From the NCBI GenBank assembly GCA_913020115.1, contig CAJWBQ010000011.1, positions 1 through 64,000 of the forward strand: a stretch of DNA of 64,000 nucleotides. Direction: 5' to 3'. The number at the start of each line of letters is the position of its first letter. Position 1 is the first letter of the stretch. The notes under the pieces are model-generated. The model saw only the letters and a program-made list of their open reading frames with translations, ran no database searches and had not been told where the DNA came from. Shown here one piece after another: positions 27,479 through 37,824 of this stretch. Source of the DNA: an uncultured Cellvibrionales bacterium. GTDB lineage: Bacteria > Pseudomonadota > Gammaproteobacteria > Pseudomonadales > Cellvibrionaceae. The translations under genes were made by a program, and so were the position numbers.

Positions 27479-29116
27479 TTACCGAGATCGCATAATTGGA
27501 CCGACAGTTTTGCCAAGGGTTTCCTTTTCTTTTACACAATCACCTGTGAGGGCAAAACCCAGAAGCTCTCCGTCTGGGGACAAGAATAGCGCTTTTACGC
27601 CGTTTTCGCCCTTAGTTTCCAGACGCCACTCTCCAGCAGCCTCTCGAGGGGGCGGGTTTACCACAACGGGGAATAAGGTGGTTTTTACCATGACGGGCAT
27701 CGCGCCGTAATACACTTCGCTTGGAGTGCCAGTGAGTGTTTTTGCGAGAGCTCGAGCGCTGGCCATGAGGGGTGCCACGTAATACAAGACATGGCCATCT
27801 ACTTCAGCGCAGTCGCCTAGTGCATATACGTTCGCCGCACTGGTTGCAAGGGAGCGGTCAACCACTACGCCGCGTTGCACCTGGATACCGGCTTCTTGGG
27901 CCAAACTAATACGTGGCCGTACACCCACCGCCGACAAAACAATGTCGGCATCAATAATTTCACCGTTACCCAATATGGCGCGCACACCGCCTGCGTGTTT
28001 ATTAACTGTTTTGACTACCGTGCCGAAATGGAATTTCACGCCGGCTTTTTCCAGTGCATGCTGCACTGATTCAGACGCCGTTTGTGGCATTAGGCTGGCC
28101 AATACGGTTGGCATTGGGTCTACCGCAGTAATGTCGTAATTTTGATGGATGAGATCGTTGGCGTATTCGCTGCCAATTAAACCGGCACCAATTATCAATA
28201 CCTTCTTAGCGCCTACCATCGCGGTTCTAAATCGGGTGTAATCCATCAGGTCGTTAACTGAGAACACGCGATCTAAGCCGTCACCCTCAAGCGGCGGTTC
28301 GATGCAGGCAGCGCCCCAAGCGAGCACCAATTTACTGTAGGCGAGTCGCTGAGTGTCGATTAAAACATCCTGCTTTGCGGTATCAATACCCGTGACTTGG
28401 GTGAATATACGAATTTCAGTATTAAGCTGTTCAGCCATTTCCGCTGCGCTCGCAGTGGCCATGGCCTCGGGAGTTTTGTTTTTGTGGAAGCCTGTTGAAA
28501 TAAGCGGTTTGGAATACGCGCGACCATCGTCACTGGTAATCATTACAATAGGGGTTTGCAGGTCTTGCTTGCGAATTTCACGGACCAAATTATAAGCCGC
28601 TAAGCCTGTGCCGATAACAACAATGGGTTTGGCCGTTGGCGTCGGCTCGCTCACATCCGCAGCGAGATCTGAGGCCGTAATCTGATTTTCTTGAGGCGCA
28701 AGGCCAAGGGCTACCATCTCAAAATCTTCTTTACCCACACCACACTCTGGGCAGGTCCAGTCGCTGGGGATATCGTCCCAGCGAGTGCCAGGGCTGATGC
28801 CTTCGCCTGGGTCGCCCTTAGCTTCGTCGTATATCCAGCCACACACGAGGCATTCCCAAATTTTGTAAGGCTCAGAGTTAGCGCTCGTGACGGGAACGTT
28901 GCTGGGAGTGCTCTCGTCTACCTCGGTGGTGTCACCGTTGGTGCCTACGGCCACCATTTCGAAATCTTCTTTGCCTACGCCACATTCAGGGCACAGCCAG
29001 TCAGAGGGCACGTCGGCCCAAAGAGTGCCGGGAGCAATACCCTCATCGGGCCAACCTTTGGCTTCATCGTAGACCCAACCACAAACCATACACTCCCACA
29101 CTGTAAAACCTGACAT
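27479..29116 (-). CDS. Double-rubredoxin / FAD-dependent rubredoxin reductase fusion
   Basis: The 545-residue protein has two complete rubredoxin domains at the N-terminus (about 1-55 and 76-130), each with CxxCG pairs ([11 protein letters not shown] with [22 protein letters not shown] with [11 protein letters not shown]). An NAD(P)H/FAD pyridine-nucleotide-disulfide-type reductase follows (about 160-545; [47 protein letters not shown]). The chain could move electrons from NADH through FAD to rubredoxin iron, for an alkane hydroxylase or oxygen/ROS reduction. The ATG at 29116 (MSGFTVWEC) is preferred; the longer frame to 29236 adds a non-conserved leader. It is divergent from the MFS gene. 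Confidence 0.9.
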   Translation of the reverse strand: MSGFTVWECMVCGWVYDEAKGWPDEGIAPGTLWADVPSDWLCPECGVGKEDFEMVAVGTNGDTTEVDESTPSNVPVTSANSEPYKIWECLVCGWIYDEAKGDPGEGISPGTRWDDIPSDWTCPECGVGKEDFEMVALGLAPQENQITASDLAADVSEPTPTAKPIVVIGTGLAAYNLVREIRKQDLQTPIVMITSDDGRAYSKPLISTGFHKNKTPEAMATASAAEMAEQLNTEIRIFTQVTGIDTAKQDVLIDTQRLAYSKLVLAWGAACIEPPLEGDGLDRVFSVNDLMDYTRFRTAMVGAKKVLIIGAGLIGSEYANDLIHQNYDITAVDPMPTVLASLMPQTASESVQHALEKAGVKFHFGTVVKTVNKHAGGVRAILGNGEIIDADIVLSAVGVRPRISLAQEAGIQVQRGVVVDRSLATSAANVYALGDCAEVDGHVLYYVAPLMASARALAKTLTGTPSEVYYGAMPVMVKTTLFPVVVNPPPREAAGEWRLETKGENGVKALFLSPDGELLGFALTGDCVKEKETLGKTVGPIMRSR

Positions 29117-29244
29117 TGCGTTTAAACCTTCTTTGCTGAGCGCTCGCGCGAAAAAAAATAAGGTAGGTATCTTGCCTGAATTAACGTTAAGGTTAAACAC
29201 TTGGCGCCTGCCAATGTGTGTGAGTAATACTTTCAATGAGCCTA

Positions 29245-29274
29245 TTCAGACTCAATGCCAATAAACGCTATAAT
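29245..29274 (+). promoter_or_regulatory. Candidate sigma-70 promoter for the MFS gene
   Basis: A perfect -10 TATAAT (29269-29274) follows an 18-base spacer after TTCAGA (29245-29250, partial -35 match). Transcription would start about 40 bases upstream of the MFS GTG. Confidence 0.5.
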
Positions 29275-29319
29275 GTGACCGCACAGTATCAACCCAGCAC
29301 TTAATCAAAGGAAGTTTCG

Positions 29320-30510
29320 GTGAGATCTCGAAATTGGCAGACGCCAAAAAATTTATTGATCACTATGTCGCTGGCGGTAACGGTGTCTTTCGCTACGTGG
29401 ATGGCTTTACTCAATAATTTTGTTATTGAAAAGGCGGCCTTTACGGGGGCGGAAATAGGAATGCTGCAAAGTGTCCGCGAAATACCGGGTTTTCTGGCAT
29501 TTACGGCTGTTTTGGTCCTACTGATTCTCAAAGAGCAAACCTTTGCCTATATTTCCTTGGCCCTGCTGGGGATTGGTGTTGCGATCACGGGTTATTTCCC
29601 GAGTGTTGTGGGCTTGTATCTAACGACTTTTTTAATGTCGGTGGGTTTTCATTATTACGAAACGATTAAGCAGTCTATTTCCCTGCAGTGGCTGAGCATT
29701 GAAGAGGCGCCAGCCGTACTGGGCCAGCTAATTGCCGTGGGCTCTATGGCCTCACTGTTTGTTTATTGTTTCCTTTGGCTCGCTCAGGAATATTTTCATT
29801 TTACTTATGAAACCATTTATCTGCTCGGTGGGGGTGTTTGTATTCTCCTGACTTTATTTATGTGGCTGGCTTTCCCGCGCTTCGAAGGCAAGACTCCGCA
29901 GCGCAAACATTTGCTGATGCGCAAACGTTATTGGTTATATTACGCGCTAACGTTTATGGGGGGCGCTCGTCGGCAGATTTTTACCGTGTTTGCAGGCTTT
30001 TTGATGGTTGAAAAGTTCGGCTACAGTGTTAGCGATATCGCGGCTTTGTATATTGTAAATCATTTGTTTAATTGGGCGTTTGCAGCACGCATAGGGGCTT
30101 TGGTGGGGCGCATTGGCGAGCGTCGAGCACTCACCTTTGAGTACTGCGGTTTATTCTGTGTTTTCACCGCCTACGCTTTTGTCAATGACGCCAATTGGGC
30201 TGCGGGACTATATGTGGCCGATCATTTGTTCTTCTCTCTAGCGATAGCGATTAAAACGTATTTCCAAAAAATTGCTGACCCTGGGGATATGGCCTCTACG
30301 GCCGGAGTGGCGTTTACGATTAATCACATTGCCGCAGTAGTTATACCGGCTTTATTTGGTTTGGTGTGGCTAGTATCCCCAGCGGCGGTTTTCTTGATGG
30401 GCTCAGGTATGGCGGCGATTAGTTTGCTGCTAGCTCGGAATATTCCTCTGCGGCCAGAGGTCGGCAACGAGGTAGTGTTTGGGAAGGTTGAGTTCGTAGA
30501 CGCGAGGTAG
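29320..30510 (+). CDS. MFS-type membrane transporter
   Basis: The 396-residue protein has about twelve membrane segments and a central cytoplasmic loop (PRFEGKTPQRKHLLMRKRY), the layout of the major facilitator superfamily. Its second half contains ARIGALVGRIGERRALTFEY, an MFS motif-A-like loop. The substrate cannot be named. The GTG at 29320 follows AAAGGAAG with about 6-base spacing. It is divergent from the rubredoxin reductase gene and convergent with minE; no operon partner is seen. Confidence 0.82.
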   Translation: MRSRNWQTPKNLLITMSLAVTVSFATWMALLNNFVIEKAAFTGAEIGMLQSVREIPGFLAFTAVLVLLILKEQTFAYISLALLGIGVAITGYFPSVVGLYLTTFLMSVGFHYYETIKQSISLQWLSIEEAPAVLGQLIAVGSMASLFVYCFLWLAQEYFHFTYETIYLLGGGVCILLTLFMWLAFPRFEGKTPQRKHLLMRKRYWLYYALTFMGGARRQIFTVFAGFLMVEKFGYSVSDIAALYIVNHLFNWAFAARIGALVGRIGERRALTFEYCGLFCVFTAYAFVNDANWAAGLYVADHLFFSLAIAIKTYFQKIADPGDMASTAGVAFTINHIAAVVIPALFGLVWLVSPAAVFLMGSGMAAISLLLARNIPLRPEVGNEVVFGKVEFVDAR

Positions 30511-30514
30511 AGTT

Positions 30515-30544
30515 ACCCCAAAGGCCTTTTAGAACCTTCGGGGT
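30515..30544. terminator. Hairpin between the convergent MFS and minE genes
   Basis: accccaaagg (30515-30524) and ccttcggggt (30535-30544) pair at 9 of 10 positions with a 10-base loop. It sits five bases after the MFS stop and 12 bases before the minE stop, so it may serve both strands. A clear T-run is missing. Confidence 0.5.
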
Positions 30545-30555
30545 GGCGCTAAAAA

Positions 30556-30804
30556 TTAGCCTGGCAAGGTAATGTTCAGCTCTAGCACTGAACAGTCGCC
30601 ATTTTTGTCGATCTGTACATCAACATCGTCCTGCTCAATTTCTACGTATTTGCGAATGACCGCCAGCAGTTCTTGCTGCAGCTTCGGAAGGTAGTCTGGC
30701 TGGTTCCGCTGGCTACGTTCGTGAGCAACAATGATTTGCAGGCGCTCTTTGGCAATGGAGGCCGTTTCTTTCTTAGTATTGCGAAAGTAGTCGAAAATCC
30801 TCAT
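30556..30804 (-). CDS. minE: Cell division topological specificity factor MinE
   Basis: The 82-residue protein stimulates MinD ATPase and drives the pole-to-pole Min oscillation. The N-terminal membrane-targeting/anti-MinCD part is [20 protein letters not shown], with LQIIVAHER. The C-terminal topological-specificity domain is [17 protein letters not shown], followed by LELNITLP. The ATG overlaps the minD stop by four bases (ATGA), so translation is coupled. It is the last gene of minCDE. Confidence 0.96.
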   Translation of the reverse strand: MRIFDYFRNTKKETASIAKERLQIIVAHERSQRNQPDYLPKLQQELLAVIRKYVEIEQDDVDVQIDKNGDCSVLELNITLPG

Positions 30805-31616
30805 GCGCTCCTCCGGAATAGGCGGCTGAACAGTCCTTTCTGCTCTACAGCGATGAAGCGATGCTCTACCTCTTCACCTAAAAGGCGCGATACGGCGTCG
30901 GCGTAGGCTTGACCCGCTGGGCTGTCTTCGTCGTGAATGACAGGTGTGCCCTGGTTGGATGCTTTGAGTACGGTTTCCGACTCAGGAATGACACCCAACA
31001 GTTTGGTGGCGAGAATTTCTTCGACGTCTTCTACGCCGAGCATCTCGCCTTTGGCAACGCGCTCTGGGTTGTAGCGGGTAAGCAGAAGCATTTCCTCTAC
31101 GGTTTTACCCTGTTCGGCTGCGCGCGACTTGCTTTGCAATATGCCCAATATGCGGTCTGAATCTCGTACAGAGGACACTTCGGGATTGGCGACAACAATG
31201 GCGGCGTCGGCAAAATATAAGGCCATGAAGGCGCCATGCTCTATGCCTGCCGGCGAGTCACATATTATAAAATCAAAACCATCCTCGGCCAGTTCAAGCA
31301 GCACTTTCTCAACGCCTTCTTGTGACAGGGCGTCTTTGTCGCGGGTTTGCGATGCGGGAAGTATGAAGAGGTTTGGGCAGCGCTTGTCTTTAATCAGCGC
31401 CTGTCTCAAGGTAGCTTCACCGTTGATAACATTGACGAAGTCGTACACCACACGGCGTTCGCAATTCATAATCAAGTCTAGATTACGCAAGCCAATGTCA
31501 AAGTCGATGACGGCGGTTTTCTTGCCGCGCATGGCCAAACCGCTACTGATAGCAGCGCTGGATGTGGTCTTGCCTACACCGCCTTTACCAGACGTTACTA
31601 CAATAATTTTAGCCAA
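30801..31616 (-). CDS. minD: Septum-site-determining ATPase MinD
   Basis: The 271-residue deviant-Walker-A ATPase ([16 protein letters not shown] near residue 7) forms membrane-bound dimers that carry MinC. It ends in the amphipathic membrane-targeting helix [13 protein letters not shown] start at 31616 is chosen: it gives the canonical (M)[12 protein letters not shown] start and a length next to the 270 residues of the Escherichia coli protein, with AAGGGG about 10 bases upstream. An in-frame start at 31661 would add 15 unlikely residues. Confidence 0.95.
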   Translation of the reverse strand: MAKIIVVTSGKGGVGKTTSSAAISSGLAMRGKKTAVIDFDIGLRNLDLIMNCERRVVYDFVNVINGEATLRQALIKDKRCPNLFILPASQTRDKDALSQEGVEKVLLELAEDGFDFIICDSPAGIEHGAFMALYFADAAIVVANPEVSSVRDSDRILGILQSKSRAAEQGKTVEEMLLLTRYNPERVAKGEMLGVEDVEEILATKLLGVIPESETVLKASNQGTPVIHDEDSPAGQAYADAVSRLLGEEVEHRFIAVEQKGLFSRLFRRSA

Positions 31617-31692
31617 GGTAGATATGCCCCTTTTTTGTTTCGTTAAGTTATGTTGCGGCACTGAGTGTTCAGGCCTTTGTTGTTCTAATGCT

Positions 31693-32481
31693 TTATTTTA
31701 ATGCGTCAATACACAGCGCCTGTGATTGCAGCGAAATGCGTACGGCTTGTTTCCAATGTTCGTTTTTCAGCTCTTCCACCAGCTTGAAGTGGCCGGCAAT
31801 GGAGATTAGCTCGGCCTCCAGACTCTGGCAAAAAACTTGTGCATTCTCATTGCCTTGTGCGCCGGCCAATGCTCGGCCTCGCAGCGGTGCATAGACGTGA
31901 ATATTGCCATCGGCCAAAATCTCGGCCCCAGCCGACACCGGCGCTAAAACAATTAAATCGCCACCCGGGGCATAAACCTGCTGGCCTGAGCGAACGGGTG
32001 TGCTGACTATTTTACTGGCAGTGCTAAGTGCTGAAGGCGTAGGCGCTGAGCTTGCCTCTTCTGGCCCTGATTCAGATTCTACTTCAGGCTGCGCTTCAGG
32101 CTCCACCAAAGTTTCTTTAACTGGGGTGGTGCGAGTGTTGGCGGGCATGATCGCGAGGCCCGCTTTTTGAGCTTGTGCCTCTAAGCTGCTATTGGCGCCC
32201 TTAAGGGCTACGCCAATCATGCCGTGTTCACGTAAAATTTCTTGCAGTTCAATTAGAGGTAAATCTCTGAAGTCACCGGCAAAAGATTCAAAGCCAATAA
32301 TAACGGGTGTTTGTTGAAAAAACCCAGGTGCTTCGGCTACTTTTGCGCCGAGATCTAGGCGTAATTGCTCAGGAGTGTAGTGGTGCAAATCAAGTAGCGT
32401 TAGGGGAAATAAACCGCCTTTGAGGCGAAAACTGATTTTGCTTGGCGCATTCTCTGCCACAGTGCTGTTAGAGGGAGGCAT
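31693..32481 (-). CDS. minC: Septum site-determining protein MinC
   Basis: The 262-residue division inhibitor blocks FtsZ ring assembly away from mid-cell. The N-terminal domain (about 14-115) inhibits FtsZ. A variable acidic, Pro/Ser-rich linker (about 120-160) follows. The C-terminal beta-helix (about 163-262: VRSGQQVYAPGGDLIVLAPV, then GAEILADGNIHVYAPLRGRA) binds MinD. The linker is long and acidic compared with the E. coli protein (231 residues). It is the first gene of minCDE, 76 bases before minD. Confidence 0.95.
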   Translation of the reverse strand: MPPSNSTVAENAPSKISFRLKGGLFPLTLLDLHHYTPEQLRLDLGAKVAEAPGFFQQTPVIIGFESFAGDFRDLPLIELQEILREHGMIGVALKGANSSLEAQAQKAGLAIMPANTRTTPVKETLVEPEAQPEVESESGPEEASSAPTPSALSTASKIVSTPVRSGQQVYAPGGDLIVLAPVSAGAEILADGNIHVYAPLRGRALAGAQGNENAQVFCQSLEAELISIAGHFKLVEELKNEHWKQAVRISLQSQALCIDALK

Positions 32482-32702
32482 TTAATTCCATCGGTGGTGG
32501 TTTATTTGAGCGCGAGTTATAGCGTTTTCCCAGACGTTAGGCAAGTGAAAAGGTCTGAAGGCCTTGTGTTTAGGGCACATTGACCCGTTAAAGTGGTAAA
32601 TTGGCGCCAATTCAGGCAACCTTGCGCCAGTAATAATAATAAGCAGTGCTAGGGGTTCGCCAAGTGCGTGTTTCTAATGCCGACATGGATAGAAGAACCA
32701 TT

Positions 32703-33731
32703 ATGTTTCTGAGAAGTTTATGGAAGGGTTTGTTTGGGCGTAATACTGTGCCAGAACTCCCTGAGGATCACGGCAATCATCAGGCGTCTACAGCAAGCGA
32801 CGCGCTTGTGCTTGTTGACCCTCCAGTAAGTATCGACTTGGGTTTACTGGAGTCACAATTTTATGAAAATTTATTTGACAGCCCGATAGAGGACGCGGAG
32901 TTAAATGTTCCGCAGAAGCTGGTGTTGAATGCGGTGAAATTTACCCTCAGTGATCCAGACAAGCGTTCAAATTGTGTACCGCAACTGCCGGCCGTTATTC
33001 CTCGCTTGATGCGAAGCCTTCGCGATGCAGAATCTTCGGGCAAAGATTACGTCAATATAATTAACAAAGACCCAGTATTGAGCGCGGCCGTTGTTCGTCT
33101 GGCAAATAGCGCCTATTACAACCGTTCAAGCGTACACATAGAAAGCATTGATCGCGCAGTGGTTAAATTAGGCGTAGATGGTTTGCGTTCGGTGTTGTCG
33201 GCGGCGGTGATGCAGCCCATCATCCAGCGCAACTCCCCCTATTTTAACCAATTTGGCCTAAAACTTTGGCAGCACTCGCTCTGTTGTGCGGTTACTTGTG
33301 AATTATTGGCCTCTCGTGAGGCGCTGGAGCCTTATAAGGCCTATTTACTAGGGCTTGCACACGACATCGGGAAAATCACCATTTTCAGCGAGCTGTGTAA
33401 GCAATTTCAGCTCAATTCGCCCAATGACCGGCCGGGCTGCAAAGTGTTTGTGCCACTTATCAAAGATTATTCAAATCAACTCAGCGCGAGAATTGCACAG
33501 GACTGGGACTTACCTAATAATTTGTGTTCAGCTCTCAATCAGCAACTGCTTATCGGTGAAGGTAAACCGGTGGGTGACTACGCACGCATACTGTATCGTG
33601 CTAACTTGGCCTGTGAATTTTACGCCTCGGGTGGGCATGAGCACCCTGCAGAAGCCGCAAAACTGATCGCTGAACTGGATTTGCCCGCTGACTTGTTCCA
33701 CACTCTAGGATCGCTCGGGGTGGAAATTTGA
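32703..33731 (+). CDS. HDOD-domain signalling protein
   Basis: The protein is about 342 residues with an HDOD domain (about 95-310: VPQLPAVIPRLMRSLRD, DPVLSAAVVRLANSAYY, IESIDRAVVKLGVDGLRSVL, LLGLAHDIGKITIFSEL). HDOD proteins are output or adaptor modules in motility, biofilm and stress signalling; the sequence keeps AHDIGK but the domain is usually non-catalytic. The start is uncertain: ATG 32703 follows AGAAGA, with ATG 32685 and GTG 32646 as longer options. It is divergent from minC and 80 bases upstream of a chemoreceptor gene. Confidence 0.85.
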   Translation: MFLRSLWKGLFGRNTVPELPEDHGNHQASTASDALVLVDPPVSIDLGLLESQFYENLFDSPIEDAELNVPQKLVLNAVKFTLSDPDKRSNCVPQLPAVIPRLMRSLRDAESSGKDYVNIINKDPVLSAAVVRLANSAYYNRSSVHIESIDRAVVKLGVDGLRSVLSAAVMQPIIQRNSPYFNQFGLKLWQHSLCCAVTCELLASREALEPYKAYLLGLAHDIGKITIFSELCKQFQLNSPNDRPGCKVFVPLIKDYSNQLSARIAQDWDLPNNLCSALNQQLLIGEGKPVGDYARILYRANLACEFYASGGHEHPAEAAKLIAELDLPADLFHTLGSLGVEI

Positions 33732-33811
33732 TTTATTCAGTCCTGCGGTAAAGAAATGTGTGTTTTAGCCGCTATAGGAAGGTAGTAAAGACGCCCCAAC
33801 GAGAGATAAAA

Positions 33812-34996
33812 ATGACAACTTCCCCCCCAAAAGGCTCAGCCGTCAGTCGATTGTTAGTGCCAGTGGCTGTTTTAAGCCTAGTATCCTTGATTATTTTGGC
33901 CCTGCTGTTACCGAGTGAGTTAACGCTTACCGGTGTATTGGTGCGTGTGGGTATCCTGTTTGCCCTCAACATTGCGGCGGTTTGGTTCATAGCGAATCAA
34001 TTGTTTACTAAGCGCATGCTTGATCTACATGAATACTTGTCCTTGGTGGTGAGCAGTGAAACTGCGCCAAGTAGGCCTCTGCGAGACGATGGTGCTGATG
34101 AAATTGGCGCGATCGTGAATTTGTTAGGAGGTTTTGTGAAAGACCTTCAAGACGTTATTGATGACGTGCGCAACGGCGCCCATCGAGTGCGGGAAAGCTC
34201 GGAACATCAAGCCAGCCTCATGGCTGAGTCAGTTGATAAGTTTGGCGAGCGTACCCAGCGCGAAGAACAGGTGGCTGTTGCCTTTAGCGATGTGGCTACA
34301 GTGTCTTCTAGCCTCTCCGATACAGCCGATGAAATTGCAGGGTCTACGGGAGATGTCGTGGGTCTACTGAAAGAGGGTGGTACTTTTTCTCAGGTGAACC
34401 AGGTCGCCATGAAAGACCTCTCGATGAACGTTGAAGGCATGAGTGAGGACGCTGAAAAATTACAAGCTGAAACAGCGCGTATCGGCACAGTTTTGGACGT
34501 TATTAAAGGCATCGCTGAACAGACAAACTTATTGGCGCTCAACGCTGCAATTGAGGCTGCTCGTGCGGGTGAGCAAGGTCGCGGATTTGCGGTAGTGGCC
34601 GATGAAGTGCGCGCTCTGGCGCATCGTACACAAGAGTCTACGGTGGAAATCCAGGAAATGGTTGAAGGTCTTCAAGCGCGCGCCCGCAGCACTGTAGAAG
34701 CCATGGCTCGCGGTCGTGAGCTCAGCAATAACAGTTTGGAGCAGAGTGACAATTTGGCGGGAATACTCGCGCAAACTCAAGAACTAATGAGTCGTGTCAA
34801 TGAGCAGGCGGGACATATTTCCAGAAGTACCACCGATCAAAGCGCTACAACCCGAGATATGAATGAGCAAATTATGAACATATCATCTCAGGGGCGAGAG
34901 ATCTGTGACAGCCTGGTTGTCATTTCTGAGCAGGCTAAAGCGCAAGAGCAGATAGCTCAGCATGTGGACGATAGCCTCGATCGAATTTGTGTATAG
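33812..34996 (+). CDS. Methyl-accepting chemotaxis protein, short-sensor type
   Basis: The 394-residue chemoreceptor-like protein has two closely spaced membrane segments (about 17-37 and 44-66) and almost no periplasmic domain. A cytoplasmic signalling domain follows, with the conserved hairpin tip [20 protein letters not shown], then [19 protein letters not shown]. It should work through CheW/CheA; without an external sensor it may detect membrane or internal signals. The ATG at 33812 follows GAGAG; a GTG at 33758 is less likely. Confidence 0.92.
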   Translation: MTTSPPKGSAVSRLLVPVAVLSLVSLIILALLLPSELTLTGVLVRVGILFALNIAAVWFIANQLFTKRMLDLHEYLSLVVSSETAPSRPLRDDGADEIGAIVNLLGGFVKDLQDVIDDVRNGAHRVRESSEHQASLMAESVDKFGERTQREEQVAVAFSDVATVSSSLSDTADEIAGSTGDVVGLLKEGGTFSQVNQVAMKDLSMNVEGMSEDAEKLQAETARIGTVLDVIKGIAEQTNLLALNAAIEAARAGEQGRGFAVVADEVRALAHRTQESTVEIQEMVEGLQARARSTVEAMARGRELSNNSLEQSDNLAGILAQTQELMSRVNEQAGHISRSTTDQSATTRDMNEQIMNISSQGREICDSLVVISEQAKAQEQIAQHVDDSLDRICV

Positions 34997-35087
34997 ATTT
35001 TAAAGCTGCGATAGCGCCAATAGATTGTTACAATCTTCTCCTAAAGTATTAAACCTAAAAGAATAATAAGTTAATTAGGAGTTTTTC

Positions 35088-36746
35088 TTGGACGCTATCA
35101 ACGCTTTACTGCTGTCTGTCGACAGCCTGCTCGGCTCGGCCCCTTGGTTTCCCTTTGCATTACTCGGTGTGGGCTTGTTTTTCACCTTGTATCTAGGTTT
35201 TCCTCAAATTCGCTATTTCAAGCACGCCTGGGGAGTTGTAGCGGGGAAGAAACACGACGACGCCGCCCCTGGTGACACCAGCCACTTTCAAGCCTTAACT
35301 ACCGCACTGTCGGGCACCGTTGGTACAGGTAATATCGGTGGCGTGGGTTTGGCAATTTTTCTCGGCGGCCCTGCGGCTTTGTTTTGGATGTGGGCCACCG
35401 CCTTTTTGGGCATGGCCACAAAGTTTGTAGAAGTTACCCTCTCTCATAAATACCGTGTTGAAACCGATAATGGCACCATGGCCGGTGGCCCCATGTATTA
35501 CATGGAGCGGGGCATGAACATGAAATGGTTGGCGACGTTTTTCGCCGTTGCCACGGTAATTTGCTCCTTTGGCACAGGTTCTATGCCGCAAATTAATAAC
35601 ATTGCCCAAAGCGTGCACGCCACCTTTGAAGTGCCGCATATCATTACCGGTGGTGTGCTGGCGGTATTGCTATTTATGGTGATTGTGGGTGGTATTAAGC
35701 GTATCGCTCATTTCACACAGGTGGTTGTGCCGGGTATGGCTCTGCTCTATATCGTGGGTGCGGCGGCGGTTATATTTGCCAATCTCGATAAAATTGGCCC
35801 CTCATTTGTGAGCATTATTTCCGACGCTTTTTCCGGTTCTGCGGCCGCAGGTGGTTTCCTTGGGGCGACCTTTGCCTATGCCTTTAACCGAGGTGTTAAC
35901 CGCGGATTGTATTCGAATGAAGCGGGTCAGGGCTCAGCGCCTATCGCCCACGCGGCGGCTCGAGCCAATGAGCCAGTGTCGGAAGGTCTAGTATCTATTC
36001 TTGAGCCATTTATCGATACCATCATTATCTGCACCATCACCGGCTTGGTTATTTTGGCCTCCGGTGCCTGGACAGAAAAGTTCGACAATACCTTTCAGCG
36101 TGCAGACATGGCTTATATCTCTGGCTCTTACAGCGACGAAGTGGCTGCTGACCGAGAGCAACTGTTTGGTTTCCTCGTGAATACCAGTGACAAGGTGCAG
36201 CGTTACAGCGGTGAAGTGAATGTGCTTGACGGTGTTGCGGTGACTGAGGGCTTTACCTTACTGCATGCGCGCTCGGTAGCAGAAGAGGTTCGTTATGAAG
36301 TTGATGGCGAAGCCTATACTGGTGCTCTATTGGTAGAAAATGGTCTGCCCCTGAACTCAGACGTAATAGTTAAGGGCAAGTCTCTGCTGCATTCTGCGGC
36401 ACTGACGACTAAGGCCTTCACCTACGGTTTCTTTGGTGAATTTGGTAAATACATTGTCACTATTGGCTTGGTCTTGTTCGCGTTCTCCACAGCGGTGGCT
36501 TGGAGCTATTACGGTGATCGCGCCATGATCTATTTGTTTGGCACTAAAACCCTGCTGCCTTACCGCATTGTGTTCTGTATTGCCTTTTTCTGCGCATCAT
36601 TCTTAGATACGCGAGTGGTGTGGAATTTGGCGGCAGTAGCCATTGTCATCATGACTATTCCAAACCTCTTTGGCATTATGTTTATGCATAAAGAAATGAA
36701 ACAAACCGTGACAGACTACTGGGATAAACCTGAAAATAAGGCCTAG
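35088..36746 (+). CDS. Sodium:alanine/glycine symporter (AGCS family)
   Basis: The 552-residue inner-membrane symporter takes up alanine or glycine with sodium. AGCS motifs are seen: [60 protein letters not shown] and AWSYYGDRA. It is longer than usual (about 450-490) because of a hydrophilic insert at about 345-435, between the segment starting [17 protein letters not shown] and the one after [14 protein letters not shown] start is supported by AGGAG six bases upstream. No riboswitch-like structure was found upstream. Confidence 0.93.
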   Translation: MDAINALLLSVDSLLGSAPWFPFALLGVGLFFTLYLGFPQIRYFKHAWGVVAGKKHDDAAPGDTSHFQALTTALSGTVGTGNIGGVGLAIFLGGPAALFWMWATAFLGMATKFVEVTLSHKYRVETDNGTMAGGPMYYMERGMNMKWLATFFAVATVICSFGTGSMPQINNIAQSVHATFEVPHIITGGVLAVLLFMVIVGGIKRIAHFTQVVVPGMALLYIVGAAAVIFANLDKIGPSFVSIISDAFSGSAAAGGFLGATFAYAFNRGVNRGLYSNEAGQGSAPIAHAAARANEPVSEGLVSILEPFIDTIIICTITGLVILASGAWTEKFDNTFQRADMAYISGSYSDEVAADREQLFGFLVNTSDKVQRYSGEVNVLDGVAVTEGFTLLHARSVAEEVRYEVDGEAYTGALLVENGLPLNSDVIVKGKSLLHSAALTTKAFTYGFFGEFGKYIVTIGLVLFAFSTAVAWSYYGDRAMIYLFGTKTLLPYRIVFCIAFFCASFLDTRVVWNLAAVAIVIMTIPNLFGIMFMHKEMKQTVTDYWDKPENKA

Positions 36747-36788
36747 TTAGCGGGCTTCTGCTTAGGCGCAATTTCACGAGGACATAGT

Positions 36789-37673
36789 ATGAAGCGTTTA
36801 CGATCAATGTGTACGGCACTTATGCTGCTCTGTATGCAGCCCAGTGCTTGGGCTGCGCTTGCAGACTTAGAGTTAACGCCAGTGCCCATCAACGGTATTG
36901 AAATTGCGTGGGCCGAATTGGGAGATCCCGAAGGCGCCCCAGTAATGATGGTAATGGGCTTGGGCGGTTCACATCGATTGTGGGGAGACCCAATTGTTGA
37001 CGGTTTAGTAGACGCCGGTTATCGAGTGATTTTATTTGATAACCGCGACGTGGGTGCTTCTTTCCGCTTTGAACCCATGGGAAAAGTGTCAATGATGTGG
37101 AATCTGCTGAAGAACACAGTGGGTCTACCGGTGAGTGCTGATTACACTTTGTATGATATGGCGGCTGATACCGTGGGTCTAATGGATCATTTACAACTCG
37201 AAAAAGCGCACATTATGGGCGCCTCGATGGGCGGCATGATCAGTCAGATTATCGCGGCCAATTATCCAGAAAAAACCTTGAGTTTAATCTCTATTATGTC
37301 AACAAGTGGGGCGCCGCATTTGCCTGAAGCCAGTGATGAAGACTCAGGTAATATCCGTGATCTTTTAGACGCTGACAGTGAGCGATTGGAGACCTTACAC
37401 GAGTTAGGGTTTTATCCTGAAGGCGTTCCGCGCCAGATCATGGCTATATTGCGGGCAGGAGATCGCAGTGAACTGCTCACCGGAATTAAAGCCAAAACAC
37501 TGGTTTTACACGGCCGTGACGACACTTTGTTACCCTTGCCGCACGGTGAACACACCGCGAAACTTATTCCCAATGCCGAGTTTTTCGCTTTTGACAATAT
37601 GGGACACGATATGCCGGTAGACGTTGTGCCTCTGTTAGTGGGTAAAATTGTAGCCCACGTAGAGTCTTTTTAA
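36789..37673 (+). CDS. Exported alpha/beta-fold hydrolase
   Basis: The 294-residue hydrolase has a signal peptide (cleavage near AWAA). It has the oxyanion region VMMVMGLGGSHRLWG, the nucleophile elbow GASMGG (Ser about 145), an acid in LVLHGRDDTLLP and a late His in NMGHDMP. The triad is therefore complete and an esterase/lipase-like activity in the periplasm is likely. The substrate is unknown. It lies 42 bases after the AGCS symporter gene and may be co-transcribed. A hairpin follows it. Confidence 0.85.
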   Translation: MKRLRSMCTALMLLCMQPSAWAALADLELTPVPINGIEIAWAELGDPEGAPVMMVMGLGGSHRLWGDPIVDGLVDAGYRVILFDNRDVGASFRFEPMGKVSMMWNLLKNTVGLPVSADYTLYDMAADTVGLMDHLQLEKAHIMGASMGGMISQIIAANYPEKTLSLISIMSTSGAPHLPEASDEDSGNIRDLLDADSERLETLHELGFYPEGVPRQIMAILRAGDRSELLTGIKAKTLVLHGRDDTLLPLPHGEHTAKLIPNAEFFAFDNMGHDMPVDVVPLLVGKIVAHVESF

Positions 37674-37687
37674 GTACTGATTTGCCT

Positions 37688-37711
37688 TTGCACAAGGTCT
37701 AACTTGTGCAA
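37688..37711 (+). terminator. Perfect hairpin after the hydrolase gene
   Basis: TTGCACAAG (37688-37696) and CTTGTGCAA (37703-37711) form a perfect 9-bp stem with a 6-base loop, 15 bases after the stop codon. The following tctctcagc lacks a true T-run, so it may be a weak terminator or an RNA-stabilising hairpin. Confidence 0.55.
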
Positions 37712-37824
37712 TCTCTCAGCTTCCTCTAGAGTCTATAATAGCAATAGAGGGATCTACACTTACGTTTATGTTTATCATATGTTGCAAGGCCATTGGGGCT
37801 ACCCAAATATTTCATGCTTTGGTG

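Noticed and set aside
28691-29113. Plus-strand 140-codon frame opposite the rubredoxin domains
   Set aside because: It lies wholly inside the double-rubredoxin gene on the other strand and only mirrors its duplicated coding sequence.
34997-35087. Glycine riboswitch upstream of the AGCS symporter
   Set aside because: The gap is only about 90 bases and no tandem aptamer-like pairing is visible.
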